Shown: positions 31,268-39,997 of the stretch, piece by piece
Position numbering within the stretch: the first letter of the stretch is position 1
Layout: each line of letters begins with the position of its first letter
NCBI GenBank assembly: GCA_963778375.1
Contig: CAVZTX010000030.1
Coordinates: 124,001-188,000 of the forward strand
From: CAVZTX01 sp963778375
Lineage (GTDB): Bacteria > Chloroflexota > Ktedonobacteria > Ktedonobacterales > Ktedonobacteraceae
Length of the DNA stretch: 64,000 nucleotides
Reading direction: 5' to 3'
Made by a program: the position numbers and the translations under genes
The notes under the pieces: generated by a model
What the model was told of the DNA's origin: nothing
The model's database searches: none
The model's input: only the letters and a program-made list of their open reading frames with translations

Positions 31268-32251
31268 CTATGGTAATCGTACCCCTTCTCCATTAGAATC
31301 GAGTAAGCCATCTCTTGCCAGACCTTCGATAATCTTTTGAAGCCAGGGTAGGTCGGCGTCGGTAAACTCGGGTTTGATTTTGGGACCGAGTTCAGCAAGT
31401 GGAAGGCGCTGACCGGCGGGGAGTGAACGTAGTAGATCGACGATGCGCCCGCGAAAATAACAATTCGTGCTGGTGAAAGGTTGGGTCTGGTAGCTGGCTT
31501 TCTTCTCGGCTACTTTGCGTAGCTGGCGTAGTACGGTGCCTGATGGGAAGAGACTATGCTGGGCCATTTCTGTATAAGCGCTGCAGGACTCTTGAAGAGG
31601 GCATTGCGTACATTGCGGATTGTTGCTGGTGCAAATGGTTGCGCCTAAATCCATCAAGGCCTGGTTCCAGTTGTAGGCTTCTCCTTCTGGCAGGACTTGC
31701 TCTGCGAGAGTCAGCATTTGAGCGTCATTGAGTTTGGGTTCGGGATATTCGAGGCCAAGGAAGATGCGGTGCAGTACGCGGTAGATGTTGGTATCAACGG
31801 TGGCGACTTGTTTGTGGTAAGCAAAACAGGCAATCGCACCGGCGGTATAGCGACCTATGCCTTTGAGTTTCAGCAGATCGTCAATGGTGTCGGGAATGCG
31901 TCCACCGTATTCGGCAATGACTTGACGTGCGACCGACTGCAAGCGCACAGCACGCATATTGTAGCCTAGCGGTACCCATACGGAGATAACATCTGCCGTT
32001 GGGGCTGCCGCGAGGTCGGCAAGAGTGGAAAATGTTTCAAGGAATTGCCGGTATTTTGGCAGCACGCGGTCTACCTGGGTCTGCTGAAGCATAATTTCTG
32101 AAACAAGGATGGCATACGGGTCATCGGTGGAGCGCCAAGGTAGAGCACGTTGTTCGGCAGCGTACCACTTCAACAGGCTAAGATGGACCCGCGCTAGCAG
32201 ATCAGGCGTAGGCGAAGAGGGGGAATAAGAGGAAAAGGTGCGCTTCGCCAT
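31268..32251 (-). CDS. mutY: MutY-like A/G-specific adenine glycosylase lacking a Nudix-like C-domain
   Basis: 327 residues. The glycosylase core has ALPWRSTDDPYAILVSEIMLQQTQV with the catalytic Glu, the helix-hairpin-helix LLKLKGIGRYTAGAIACFAY and VDTNIYRVLHRIF with the catalytic Asp. The 4Fe-4S cluster cysteines are spaced C-6-C-2-C-5-C (CTSNNPQCTQCPLQESC). MutY removes adenine opposite 8-oxoguanine. The C-terminal ~90 residues (FRGRIVDLLRSLPAGQRLPLAELGPKI...) do not look like the Nudix-type 8-oxoG-sensing domain and could be a winged helix. A mismatch thymine glycosylase is the alternative. Confidence 0.8.
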   Translation of the reverse strand: MAKRTFSSYSPSSPTPDLLARVHLSLLKWYAAEQRALPWRSTDDPYAILVSEIMLQQTQVDRVLPKYRQFLETFSTLADLAAAPTADVISVWVPLGYNMRAVRLQSVARQVIAEYGGRIPDTIDDLLKLKGIGRYTAGAIACFAYHKQVATVDTNIYRVLHRIFLGLEYPEPKLNDAQMLTLAEQVLPEGEAYNWNQALMDLGATICTSNNPQCTQCPLQESCSAYTEMAQHSLFPSGTVLRQLRKVAEKKASYQTQPFTSTNCYFRGRIVDLLRSLPAGQRLPLAELGPKIKPEFTDADLPWLQKIIEGLARDGLLDSNGEGVRLP

Positions 32252-32257
32252 GTAGTC

Positions 32258-32545
32258 TTACGATGAAGTAGGCTGAGCCATCGTATCGGCCTGGATGTCC
32301 TGCTCACCTTCTGCCCGTAGCTCACTGCGCCTCTTTGCCATCAAGGAAAATAGTGTCTCGCCACCTTCTTGCCAGCACTTTGAATCAGGTGATGGTAGAT
32401 TTTCGCAGAGAATCCAATCGTTGGCATCTTTGAGTACATGGCCTTTGATACACTTCGCATAAAAAATATGATCATTTAAATCAGGATCATCTGCCTTCGC
32501 TTTAGGCGAGGCCATTTTTGGAATGAAAAACTTACACCAGGGCAC
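32258..32545 (-). CDS. Small cysteine-containing hypothetical protein
   Basis: 95 residues, family not recognised. Cys residues at WCKFF, AKCIKGH, LCENL and KCWQEGG might bind a metal but show no standard CxxC pair. GTG start about 10 bases after GGAAGG. It lies 6 bases before mutY in the same direction, so it is probably co-transcribed with it. Confidence 0.5.
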   Translation of the reverse strand: MPWCKFFIPKMASPKAKADDPDLNDHIFYAKCIKGHVLKDANDWILCENLPSPDSKCWQEGGETLFSLMAKRRSELRAEGEQDIQADTMAQPTSS

Positions 32546-32749
32546 GGTTATGTACCTTCCTTATCCTCAAGTAGATGGTTCTATGTTTGAGCGCCTTTAC
32601 TCGACAGTGCGCCCGGACAAGTTGGAACCAACCTCATTATAGCGCATTATCGGCTATTTAACTAGTGGGGAATTGGTGCGTCGTCAGGAGGTGTAAATAA
32701 AACTGGCGACCATTGCGGTCGCCAATGAAACAATCATTTTATGGATCGG

Positions 32750-33601
32750 TTAAATCAGTTTCAGTCCCGAGATTACAAGTACGGTTGCAAGTACGGGGCG
32801 CATGTAGCGATCGGGGACGAACTTGCTCATTTTACTACCCAGGTAGACTCCAGGGAGCGAGCCTATGAGCAGCATACCGGCGAGAGACCAGTTGATGGTT
32901 CCTGCACTCATATAGCCGATGGCTCCTGCTGCCAACAACATGAAGGCCTGGAAAATGTCTGTGCCTACCAGTTCTTTTGGAGTGAGTCGGGGGAAGAGGA
33001 AAGCCATAGAGACAATGATCAATGTTCCGCTTCCGACGGAGGTCAGGCCAACGAGGAAGCCGACAAATGCACCAACCAGGACAGTAACGATCGGACGGTA
33101 GCGCTTTTCCCAGCGATTTGCAACTGGCTGCTTCGTAGAATCGGTTTCATTTGCGGAAACTGTTTCATTACGCAGCGCCTCCTGTTTACGCAACTCAAGG
33201 TTTCTTTGCTCTAAGCGCCGCATGATATAGGGTTTGAGGACAAGCAGGATAGCAACCAGTATGAGGGTGAAGCCGATGGCATGAAGGATAACATCGTTCA
33301 CAAGGGTCCCATAATGCTTTCGGATAATTTGTACAAGCCCGACACTGAGTAAGGTGGCGGGAACGCTACCGCAGGCGAGCCAGAGAGCTACCTTGAAATC
33401 CACATCTTTCTGTCGTATATGCACTATGGAGCCAAGTGCTTTGGTGACAGAGGAATACGCAAAATCGGTGCCAACGGCCCATAAAGCAGGAACTTTAAAG
33501 ATAAGGATCATGATAGGGGCGAGGAGCGATCCTCCACCCATTCCGGTAAGTCCAATAAGAAAGCCAATTAACAATCCTACGAGCGAAATACGATAATCCA
33601 C
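32750..33601 (-). CDS. TauE/SafE-family sulfite/anion exporter
   Basis: 283 residues, about eight membrane helices in two halves. Each half opens with the family mark: LIGFLIGLTGMGGGSLLAPIMILIF near residue 10, and VGAFVGFLVGLTSVGSGTLIIVSMAF near residue 175. A cytosolic basic loop lies between them (MRRLEQRNLELRKQEALRNE). The family moves sulfite, sulfoacetate or other organosulfonates. GTG start behind AAGGAGGTGCCCC. Confidence 0.88.
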   Translation of the reverse strand: MDYRISLVGLLIGFLIGLTGMGGGSLLAPIMILIFKVPALWAVGTDFAYSSVTKALGSIVHIRQKDVDFKVALWLACGSVPATLLSVGLVQIIRKHYGTLVNDVILHAIGFTLILVAILLVLKPYIMRRLEQRNLELRKQEALRNETVSANETDSTKQPVANRWEKRYRPIVTVLVGAFVGFLVGLTSVGSGTLIIVSMAFLFPRLTPKELVGTDIFQAFMLLAAGAIGYMSAGTINWSLAGMLLIGSLPGVYLGSKMSKFVPDRYMRPVLATVLVISGLKLI

Positions 33602-33961
33602 GGGGCACCTCCTTGGATGACTCTACCGATCTCCTCAAAGAACTCAACCTTGTATGAAACCACAGTAACATATTTTTTTCATAACTTCAAGTTATTTTTT
33701 GTATTCTCCTCTATTATAATAGATTGCTATGAATCTCTTCCATTATCATTCGTAGAAGATATAGATCATATGCTTTCATGTTATGCATGATAATAACTCT
33801 TCTGGATTTTCTGTCGCCTCGGGTTGCGAGAAAACTAGAGAGGTTGAAAATGTGTTATAATAGTAGTGTTAAAATTGTTTTTGCTCATGTCCTGTTTAGG
33901 AGCAGGATGGTGGGTTGGTTGATGAATATATAGAAAGAGTTATATTCAGAAGGAGCTTTTT
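33602..33961 (+). promoter_or_regulatory. Intergenic region with extended -10 promoter
   Basis: 360 bases between divergent genes. TGT followed by TATAAT (33853-33861) forms an extended -10 about 95 bases before the zinc-ribbon gene. Another TATAAT lies at 33715-33720 without a good -35. Otherwise the region is AT-rich and I see no gene. Confidence 0.4.
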
Positions 33962-34111
33962 ATGTTGGTCCGCTCATGGCATTGGGCGACCCGATGGATG
34001 CAAGACACATTAATGTATTGCTCAAAGTGCAATAAAGATATGCCTGCCAGGAAATCTATAGTGGATGGCGTCTGGGTCTGTCAGAGGTGTGGTCGGCGCA
34101 TTAGTGCATGA
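33962..34111 (+). CDS. 49-residue zinc-ribbon protein
   Basis: Short gene reading MLVRSWHWATRWMQDTLMYC..., with two CxxC pairs (CSKC at 20-23, CQRC at 40-43), spaced like a minimal zinc ribbon. There is a good ribosome site AGAAGGAGC 5 bases before the ATG, a promoter upstream, and a strong terminator 40 bases after the stop. These three together make a real gene likely. The function is unknown; it may be a transcription- or ribosome-associated accessory. Confidence 0.65.
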   Translation: MLVRSWHWATRWMQDTLMYCSKCNKDMPARKSIVDGVWVCQRCGRRISA

Positions 34112-34150
34112 TAATAGCGCAAGCCTTTATGATGATTGTATGAAATAGCG

Positions 34151-34187
34151 AAAGGGCGAACACAATTTAAGTGTTCGCCCTTTTTAT
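34151..34187. terminator. Bidirectional intrinsic terminator
   Basis: Perfect stem AAAGGGCGAACAC/GTGTTCGCCCTTT with a 7-base loop, followed by TTATTTA. It ends the zinc-ribbon transcript and lies next to the stop codon of the leftward membrane-protein gene. Confidence 0.9.
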
Positions 34188-34484
34188 TTATGCCCTCTGA
34201 ATGATGACAGCACGTAGCCACCATAACCCTGTTTCAAATGCCCCCATAAGGTAGAACCATCCCCAGGATTGATGGAGGACACCGTAGCTTGCTGCCATTG
34301 CCAGAAAGAAGAGGCAGGCGAGGGCTGAGAGTTGCTTCAAGCGCCATTTACGGAGGTGCCAGCGAAAACTCCGTCTGCGTGCGTCACGGTATAGCCATAT
34401 TACCCATCCCGTTGCAGTGAGAAGTACGATGGTTCCAAATATGCCAAATATGCCGAAGAAAAGCAAAAGGGAAGATGTATTCAT
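34188..34484 (-). CDS. Small three-helix membrane protein
   Basis: 98 residues with hydrophobic helices at about 5-30 (LLLFFGIFGIFGTIVLLTATGWVIWL), 52-70 (LSALACLFFLAMAASYGVL) and 75-94. A very basic loop (YRDARRRSFRWHLRKWRLKQ) between the first two should be cytosolic. No family recognised. The ORF stop lies at the edge of the shared terminator. Confidence 0.6.
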   Translation of the reverse strand: MNTSSLLLFFGIFGIFGTIVLLTATGWVIWLYRDARRRSFRWHLRKWRLKQLSALACLFFLAMAASYGVLHQSWGWFYLMGAFETGLWWLRAVIIQRA

Positions 34485-34608
34485 AGCCTTGTTACGCTAG
34501 TTTGTGTTCCAGAACTGTTCACATTATAACATAGAGCTGGGCGCTGTAGTATACTAAACTGGAACAAATGAGGGAAACCTGATAACAATCACCTGGAGCG
34601 GAAGTATT

Positions 34609-35163
34609 GTGTTAGCTGAAGAATTAGTAGTAATTGATGGTGACTCGCGCCTATGGGCTGCAGCGAGGCCATTACTGGATGTGGCGCTGCAGCTTGAGCA
34701 GAACGATGATAGTTACTCGTGGCATGGCTGGGATAAAGAGCAAATCTCCATATTCCTCAAAAATTTGCCCTCGCTATGCGGTCTGGTTTTAGGAGTATGG
34801 GAAACGGTACCAGGATTAGAGGATGAGCAGGCACGAGAAGAGTTGCAGTTGGGTATAGTGTGTGAAGTAGTCGATGGCGAAGTACACTCGATACGCACCT
34901 TTGAAGCGTTGGTTGCGTCAGGCCTTAAACCTGTTGCTGAATTAGAGCCAGGAATTGACGATGCACTGGAGATCATGCAGGTAGCTCAAAACCAGGTAGC
35001 TGCTGTGGCATGGGCACTGTTCATTGAAAAAGCAGCCTGGGATGAATGGCTTTTTGCTAGCGGGAATGAGGGGACTGTTATTGACAAGAGCGAGGTGCTT
35101 GCTGCTCTTGCGCGTCAGGGACGTTGTGTCATACTTGGAAGCCAGGTAGGATATCATCGCTAA
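34609..35163 (+). CDS. Hypothetical cytoplasmic protein
   Basis: 184 residues, acidic, mostly helical, with no motif I recognise. Segments such as SLCGLVLGVWETVPGL, IVCEVVDGEVHSIRTFEALVASG and VLAALARQGRCVILGSQVGYHR suggest an alpha/beta fold. GTG start with GGAG about 11 bases upstream. It stands alone between a membrane protein and galK; an inverted-repeat element separates it from galK. Confidence 0.55.
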   Translation: MLAEELVVIDGDSRLWAAARPLLDVALQLEQNDDSYSWHGWDKEQISIFLKNLPSLCGLVLGVWETVPGLEDEQAREELQLGIVCEVVDGEVHSIRTFEALVASGLKPVAELEPGIDDALEIMQVAQNQVAAVAWALFIEKAAWDEWLFASGNEGTVIDKSEVLAALARQGRCVILGSQVGYHR

Positions 35164-35228
35164 GAAGTCTTTGGCCTGCATATCGATGTAATTTCAAAAC
35201 GGTTCTCAAGGCGTTCGCTGAAGCTCTG

Positions 35229-35301
35229 CTGTCATCCTGAGCGGAGCGAAGGATCTCTAGTCGGGCACAGCGCAGATCCTTCACTCCGCTCAGGATGACA
35301 G
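35229..35301. repeat. 28-base inverted-repeat intergenic element
   Basis: Arms 35229-35256 and 35274-35301 are complementary at 27 of 28 positions. They start CTGTCATCCTGAGCGGAG and end at GGATCT, around a 17-base loop. The outline is that of a REP/MITE-like dispersed hairpin. A half-copy is at 26985. It lies 32 bases before galK. Confidence 0.85.
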
Positions 35302-35332
35302 AGGCTCAGATAAGTTATTATAAAGGTGGAAC

Positions 35333-36610
35333 ATGAGGGAGAATAAGAATCTTCCACAACCTGCACAGGAAGCTTTACAAGAATTTCCTATAGCCTTCCA
35401 CGATGGTATAAACTATACTTCGGAAATGGGTCTGGCATGGGCACCGGGACGGGTGAATCTGATTGGAGAGCATACAGATTATAATGACGGCTTTGTCTTA
35501 CCGATAGCGGTAGATCGTGTAGCCTCATTTGCCGGGCGGGCGCGAGGAGATGGTGTTGTGCGGCTCTGGTCAACACACTTTCAAGAATACGCGCAGTTTT
35601 CACTGGAGGGATTACCGGATACGTTTGTGCAACAACGGAATGCTCTGCCGGGTTGGGCACGTTATGTGCTGGCTGTGATTACAGAACTGGTTAAAGCCGA
35701 TATCAAGCTCACAGGGTTCGATGCTGTGCTGCAAGGGGATGTGCCTGTTGGTGGCGGGATGAGTTCGTCGGCTGCGTTAGAGGTTGCAACTGCACAGGCA
35801 TGCGCACTTTTTTCCGGTGGGCGGTTTAGCATTGGTGACGAGCATGCGACATTGAAGCCGATGGAAGTAGCTGCTCTCTGCCAGCGTGCTGAGCAGGTTG
35901 CGTCGGGTGTGCAGTGCGGCATCCTCGATCAGGCCGCATCATGTCTTGGGCGTCCAGGAAAGGCTACTTTGCTGGACTGTCGTTCATTGGAGTATCGCTA
36001 TTTGCCTTTCGATGCGCCCGATATAGCTCTGATGGTCATCGATACCGGCGTGCGGCGTGAACTGGCAGCTTCTGCTTACAATGAGCGGCGCAAGCAATGT
36101 GAAGAGGCGACACGTATGTTGCGCGATATGCTCGTGCGGCACGAGCCGGAGGATGAAGCGGCACGTTCAATTCTCGCCTTGCGAGATGTTACGCAGGAGC
36201 AGTTTGATCGCTACAAGTCGTATCTTCCAGAGGTGCTCCAACGGCGCGCTGGTTATGTGATTGCTGAGGACGGGCGTGTGTTGCAAAGCGTCAAATTGCT
36301 GGAGATGGGAGCAATTGAACAAATAGGACCGCTCCTCTGGGAGTCACATGCAGGCTTGCGCGACGAGTACGAGGTAAGTTGTACCGAATTGGATACGCTG
36401 GTGGAAATTGCCCGGCAGGTACCAGGTGTTCTGGGCGCGCGTATGCTAGGTGGAGGTTTCGGTGGCTGCACGATTAATCTTGTGCATACGAATGCGGTTG
36501 ATGCCCTGCGTAAGGCAGTGAATGAACAATACCCGGCTCGTACCGGTCTACAAGCGAGTATCGATATTTGTCGTGCTGCGGGTGGGCCTGGAAATGCATG
36601 GGTGAGTTAG
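35333..36610 (+). CDS. galK: Galactokinase
   Basis: 425 residues, GHMP kinase fold. The galactokinase signature GRVNLIGEHTDYNDGFVLPIA, the ATP-binding PVGGGMSSSAALEVATA and the GARMLGGGFGGCTINLV motif near the C-terminus are all present, with DTGVRRELAASAYNERR in the substrate region. It phosphorylates galactose at C1 (Leloir pathway). It is slightly longer than the usual ~390. ATG behind AAAGGTGGAAC. galT and galE are not in the window. Confidence 0.93.
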   Translation: MRENKNLPQPAQEALQEFPIAFHDGINYTSEMGLAWAPGRVNLIGEHTDYNDGFVLPIAVDRVASFAGRARGDGVVRLWSTHFQEYAQFSLEGLPDTFVQQRNALPGWARYVLAVITELVKADIKLTGFDAVLQGDVPVGGGMSSSAALEVATAQACALFSGGRFSIGDEHATLKPMEVAALCQRAEQVASGVQCGILDQAASCLGRPGKATLLDCRSLEYRYLPFDAPDIALMVIDTGVRRELAASAYNERRKQCEEATRMLRDMLVRHEPEDEAARSILALRDVTQEQFDRYKSYLPEVLQRRAGYVIAEDGRVLQSVKLLEMGAIEQIGPLLWESHAGLRDEYEVSCTELDTLVEIARQVPGVLGARMLGGGFGGCTINLVHTNAVDALRKAVNEQYPARTGLQASIDICRAAGGPGNAWVS

Positions 36611-36719
36611 TCAGGTGGAGGCAAAGCTCGTACCGCCAGACTTTGAGCAAAAATTTCGGATCTGGTTGCTTGAGACTTTCATCACCGGGTCTACTCGTCC
36701 TACCCTTGCTCTCTTTTCG

Positions 36720-36950
36720 TTAAAAAAACACTGGAAAGCCAGGAGTGCCTTTGCCCATCTCCAGGTAGGACTTCAAGCTCTCCAGGAAGTGTTCCCAATT
36801 CCCACGAGTCTGTTCATATACCTCATCAACTTGAGTGAATCCATCATGAGATAACATGGACATCAAAGGGTCAATAGACCGAAGCTTGCTTTCTATATGC
36901 GAGGCGGGAATATCACCACTAGAGCAGCGAACAGAGAAAGCGGACCTGTT
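36720..36950 (-). pseudogene. Remnant of SRPBCC (AHSA1-like) protein
   Basis: A minus-strand frame ending in TAA at 36720 reads SHDGFTQVDEVYEQTRGNW and then EHFLESLKSYLEMGKGTP. This is the C-terminal pattern of SRPBCC/AHSA1-like proteins. There is no start codon with a ribosome site and the N-terminal two thirds are missing; a stop blocks the frame at 36951-36953. It fills most of the 375-base gap between galK and the response regulator. Confidence 0.5.
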
Positions 36951-36985
36951 CTACTATCCTTCCCCCTCCGTTCACCTCTTGCTCC

Positions 36986-37648
36986 TCATTGGCCTCTTTC
37001 GCCCAACCCCGCTTGCTGAGCCCGCAGCATGGCCTGCGCGCGGTCAGCGACTTGCAATTTACTGAAGATCGTGGAGACATAGTTGCTCACGGTTTTGGGG
37101 CTGAGGGTGAGGTGTTTCGCTATGGCTGCATTACTCTGCCCTTGGGCGATCAGGGAGACGATTTCGTGTTCGCGTTCGGTCAGTTCTGGTAAGGCCTGTG
37201 GCAGGGTAGCTGGTTGAAGGTGGGCGAAGAAGTCGATCAGCCGGGTCGCGATGGACGGGCTGAAGATCGCTCCGCCGCTGCCCACCGCTTGAATGGCGCG
37301 TAGGACCTCGTCAGGACTGGCTCCCTTGAGCAAGTAGCCACGTGCCCCAGCTCGCATCGCCGTGAAGACAGAATGGTCGTCCTCGTACATAGTGACGACG
37401 AGAATGCGGATCTGCGGACTGCTACGCAGGATACGGCGCGTGGCCTCGATCCCTCCCATGCCAGGCATGTGCAGATCCATCAGGATGAGGTCCGGTTGAA
37501 GCGCGTCGGCCTGCGCGATCGCCTCTTCGCCGGTGGTTGCTTCGCCAACCACCTCGCTCTCCAGGTCCGCTGCCAGCAGGGAACGCATCCCGCTGCGGAA
37601 GAGGGGATGATCATCGGCAATCAATACGCGCAATGGCTCTTTTGGCAT
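36986..37648 (-). CDS. NarL/LuxR-type response regulator
   Basis: 220 residues. Receiver domain with RVLIADDHPLFRSGM (acidic pocket DD), phospho-accepting Asp in DLILMDLHMPGMGG, Thr in LVVTMYEDD and Lys in GYLLKGASPDEV. C-terminal LuxR helix-turn-helix: LTEREHEIVSLIAQGQSNAAIAKHLTLSPKTVSNYVSTIFSKLQV. It is the partner of the histidine kinase whose stop lies 7 bases upstream. Confidence 0.93.
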   Translation of the reverse strand: MPKEPLRVLIADDHPLFRSGMRSLLAADLESEVVGEATTGEEAIAQADALQPDLILMDLHMPGMGGIEATRRILRSSPQIRILVVTMYEDDHSVFTAMRAGARGYLLKGASPDEVLRAIQAVGSGGAIFSPSIATRLIDFFAHLQPATLPQALPELTEREHEIVSLIAQGQSNAAIAKHLTLSPKTVSNYVSTIFSKLQVADRAQAMLRAQQAGLGERGQ

Positions 37649-37655
37649 GATATGC

Positions 37656-39812
37656 TCACTCTTTCGCTATGGGAAGCTGGGCTAGGATACACGTCCCGCC
37701 TGTAGGAACCGGTTCCACGATGAAGGTTCCACCGAGTTCAGCTGCACGCTCACGCATCGAACGGAGACCAATCCCCATACGTTGTGTCGCAGAAATACCT
37801 CTCCCATCATCGCAGATCTGCAGCAAGAGCTGGTCGGCGAGCGAAAGACGGATGGAACAGGTGCGTGCGCACGCGTGTCGCACCACGTTGGTCAGCGCTT
37901 CCTGAACGATGCGAAAGGTTGCGACCTCGATGGCTGCTGACAGCGCGGGCAAAGCATCTGGAATGTCCAGGCTCACCTGGAGCTGCTCCTGCTGTTCACT
38001 CCCTCGAATGCTAGTCTGCTGAGTAACGTGCTCACGGATTGCTCCGATGAGCCCCAATTCATCGAGGGAGGGTGGACGCAAATTGTACACGAGTTGACGA
38101 ATATCGCCTACCGTCGTTGCAATATCGCTCCCTAGTTCATACAACAAGGCGTCAGCGGCCATCTGGTCGCGGGGGAGCAATTTGCGTGCCGCCCCAATTT
38201 TGAGCGTGAGGGCGGCAAGCGTCGGTCCCAGGCCATCATGCAAATCGCGGCGCAGGCGGCGACGTTCCTCCTCGTGTGCTGTTACAATCCGCGCTCGTGC
38301 GGCAACGAGATGCACATTGGAGCGTTTCAGATCGGCGGTCAGGCGGACGGCATGCACGGCCAGACTGATCTGGCGAGTAAGTGCGTCGAACATACGCGTG
38401 TCAGCAGGCGTAAAAGCCTCTCCAGGGCTGCGTGGTGCCAGATGGAGGGTGCCAACGGTTTCCCCCTGATAGATCAGTGACCTGACCACTGGTTCTCCCC
38501 GCAGTTCCCCATAGCTTGCGACCGTCGTGAACTCGTTCTCCTGTTTGAGTAGGATCGCCACATGGGGGAGCTTGAGTGCCTGAGCTACCGTCTGGACAAT
38601 CGTGGGCAAGACGGCTTCTGGAGCAAGCGTGGCTTCCAGTTGCCGCCCGAAGCGGAGGAGGAAGGTAGAGGGATCATCGCGCTCCCCATACATCAGGCGG
38701 TTCACCCCGTGCTGCAGACGGAGGCGAAGGGGTTGAAAGAGCACCGCGATCAGGCCGGTTGCCACCAAAGAAACCACGGGATTGCCCGGCGCTTGGAAGA
38801 GTGCGCCAAGCGCGACCACCACTAGCACATACATCCCGACAATGCCCAACGAGAGCCCAGCATACACCAGCGAGCGATTGATAATGGCATCGATATCCCA
38901 CAAGCGTGAGCGCAAGATGGCGATCCCAATGGACACCGGAATCCCAAGGAGAGAAAGGAGAAGGACTGCAGACGCAAGCAAGTTGGCCAGCGTGCCAGAT
39001 TGAAAGAAGGCGGGAAAGAACACATCAGCAAGTAAGACGACCCCTATCAAGCCAAGAATCGCCACGGCGCTCCCAAAGACGACCCATTTCGTTTGCTGGC
39101 GCTGGAATGGGGTAGACACGCGCCGATAGCGGTAGACCTGCACAGCCACCAGACTTCCCAATAACCCAAGAAACAGCCCATTATACAGGGCGGGAAAGCG
39201 CACAAATGGATTGGCGGGAGAGGAGGGAAAGAAGCGTTCGGCTCCCTCATAGATAATCCAGCCAAGCATCAACCAGCGTGTCCAGGGTGGAGCAAACCGT
39301 CCACCAGGAAACACGTAGAAGAAGAGGCTCAGGCTGCACCCGCTGAGGAAGGCCACCACTTGTACCAGCCATACCCAGGGCCAGGGAAGGGTGGTCGTCT
39401 GGGTAGAAACAAAGCCAATGGGGAAGGTGAGGAGAGCGACTGACGTAAAGAAGGCCAGGCGGTCATCAGCTTTGTGCCAGAAAATCACCCATCCAACTAG
39501 CAAAAAGCCAAGCACAAAAAAGGCATTGAGGATGATGTTATAGATGGCATACGAATCGACAGAGAGACCTAATGCATGTAGCGCACGTATCCCATCCTGC
39601 GTCAGCTGCTGAGATCGCGGATTGGGATGCGCCGTCAAGATATGGAGGTAGGCAAAATAGGTTGGAATGCTGGCAATGACAATGCTAACTACGAGTCCCA
39701 GGATGACGAACCATGAGAGCCGTGCGATGACCAGCCAATGATCACGCAGGCGCGTATCGAGAACGCTTGCTGCGTCATGGCCTCTGTGTATTGGTGCGGG
39801 TAACAGATTCAT
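37656..39812 (-). CDS. NarL-type sensor histidine kinase with membrane and GAF domains
   Basis: 718 residues. An N-terminal membrane part of about nine helices to residue ~360, then a GAF domain (ILLKQENEFTTVASYGELRG to LTRQISLAVHAVRL). Then comes a HisKA_3 domain with EEERRRLRRDLHDGLGPTLAAL, whose His is the phospho-acceptor. The HATPase domain has FRIVQEALTNVVRHA and CDDGRGISA, then GIGLRSMRERAAELGG. It passes phosphate to the adjacent NarL-type regulator. The signal is unknown; the multi-helix region resembles those of other Chloroflexota kinases and could sense lipid or membrane state (inference). Confidence 0.9.
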   Translation of the reverse strand: MNLLPAPIHRGHDAASVLDTRLRDHWLVIARLSWFVILGLVVSIVIASIPTYFAYLHILTAHPNPRSQQLTQDGIRALHALGLSVDSYAIYNIILNAFFVLGFLLVGWVIFWHKADDRLAFFTSVALLTFPIGFVSTQTTTLPWPWVWLVQVVAFLSGCSLSLFFYVFPGGRFAPPWTRWLMLGWIIYEGAERFFPSSPANPFVRFPALYNGLFLGLLGSLVAVQVYRYRRVSTPFQRQQTKWVVFGSAVAILGLIGVVLLADVFFPAFFQSGTLANLLASAVLLLSLLGIPVSIGIAILRSRLWDIDAIINRSLVYAGLSLGIVGMYVLVVVALGALFQAPGNPVVSLVATGLIAVLFQPLRLRLQHGVNRLMYGERDDPSTFLLRFGRQLEATLAPEAVLPTIVQTVAQALKLPHVAILLKQENEFTTVASYGELRGEPVVRSLIYQGETVGTLHLAPRSPGEAFTPADTRMFDALTRQISLAVHAVRLTADLKRSNVHLVAARARIVTAHEEERRRLRRDLHDGLGPTLAALTLKIGAARKLLPRDQMAADALLYELGSDIATTVGDIRQLVYNLRPPSLDELGLIGAIREHVTQQTSIRGSEQQEQLQVSLDIPDALPALSAAIEVATFRIVQEALTNVVRHACARTCSIRLSLADQLLLQICDDGRGISATQRMGIGLRSMRERAAELGGTFIVEPVPTGGTCILAQLPIAKE

Positions 39813-39997
39813 AGGGATGTTCCCATTCAGGCGACTGATGCTTCAGCATTGAAGCACCAGGGAAGCGCAACAACCGTTCGCACTGCGCTAGCGGATGCTT
39901 TCTTCACCATGCATCTTACCATATTCTGCAAAAGGTCCTCTGCTCCACCAGGAGCAGAGGGGTTTACTGATCTCTTAGAGAGCGGTGGAGCGGAACG

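Noticed and set aside
36615..37065. Two small rightward frames after galK
   Set aside because: No ribosome site and no protein-like pattern; the opposite strand carries an SRPBCC remnant and the end of the response regulator.
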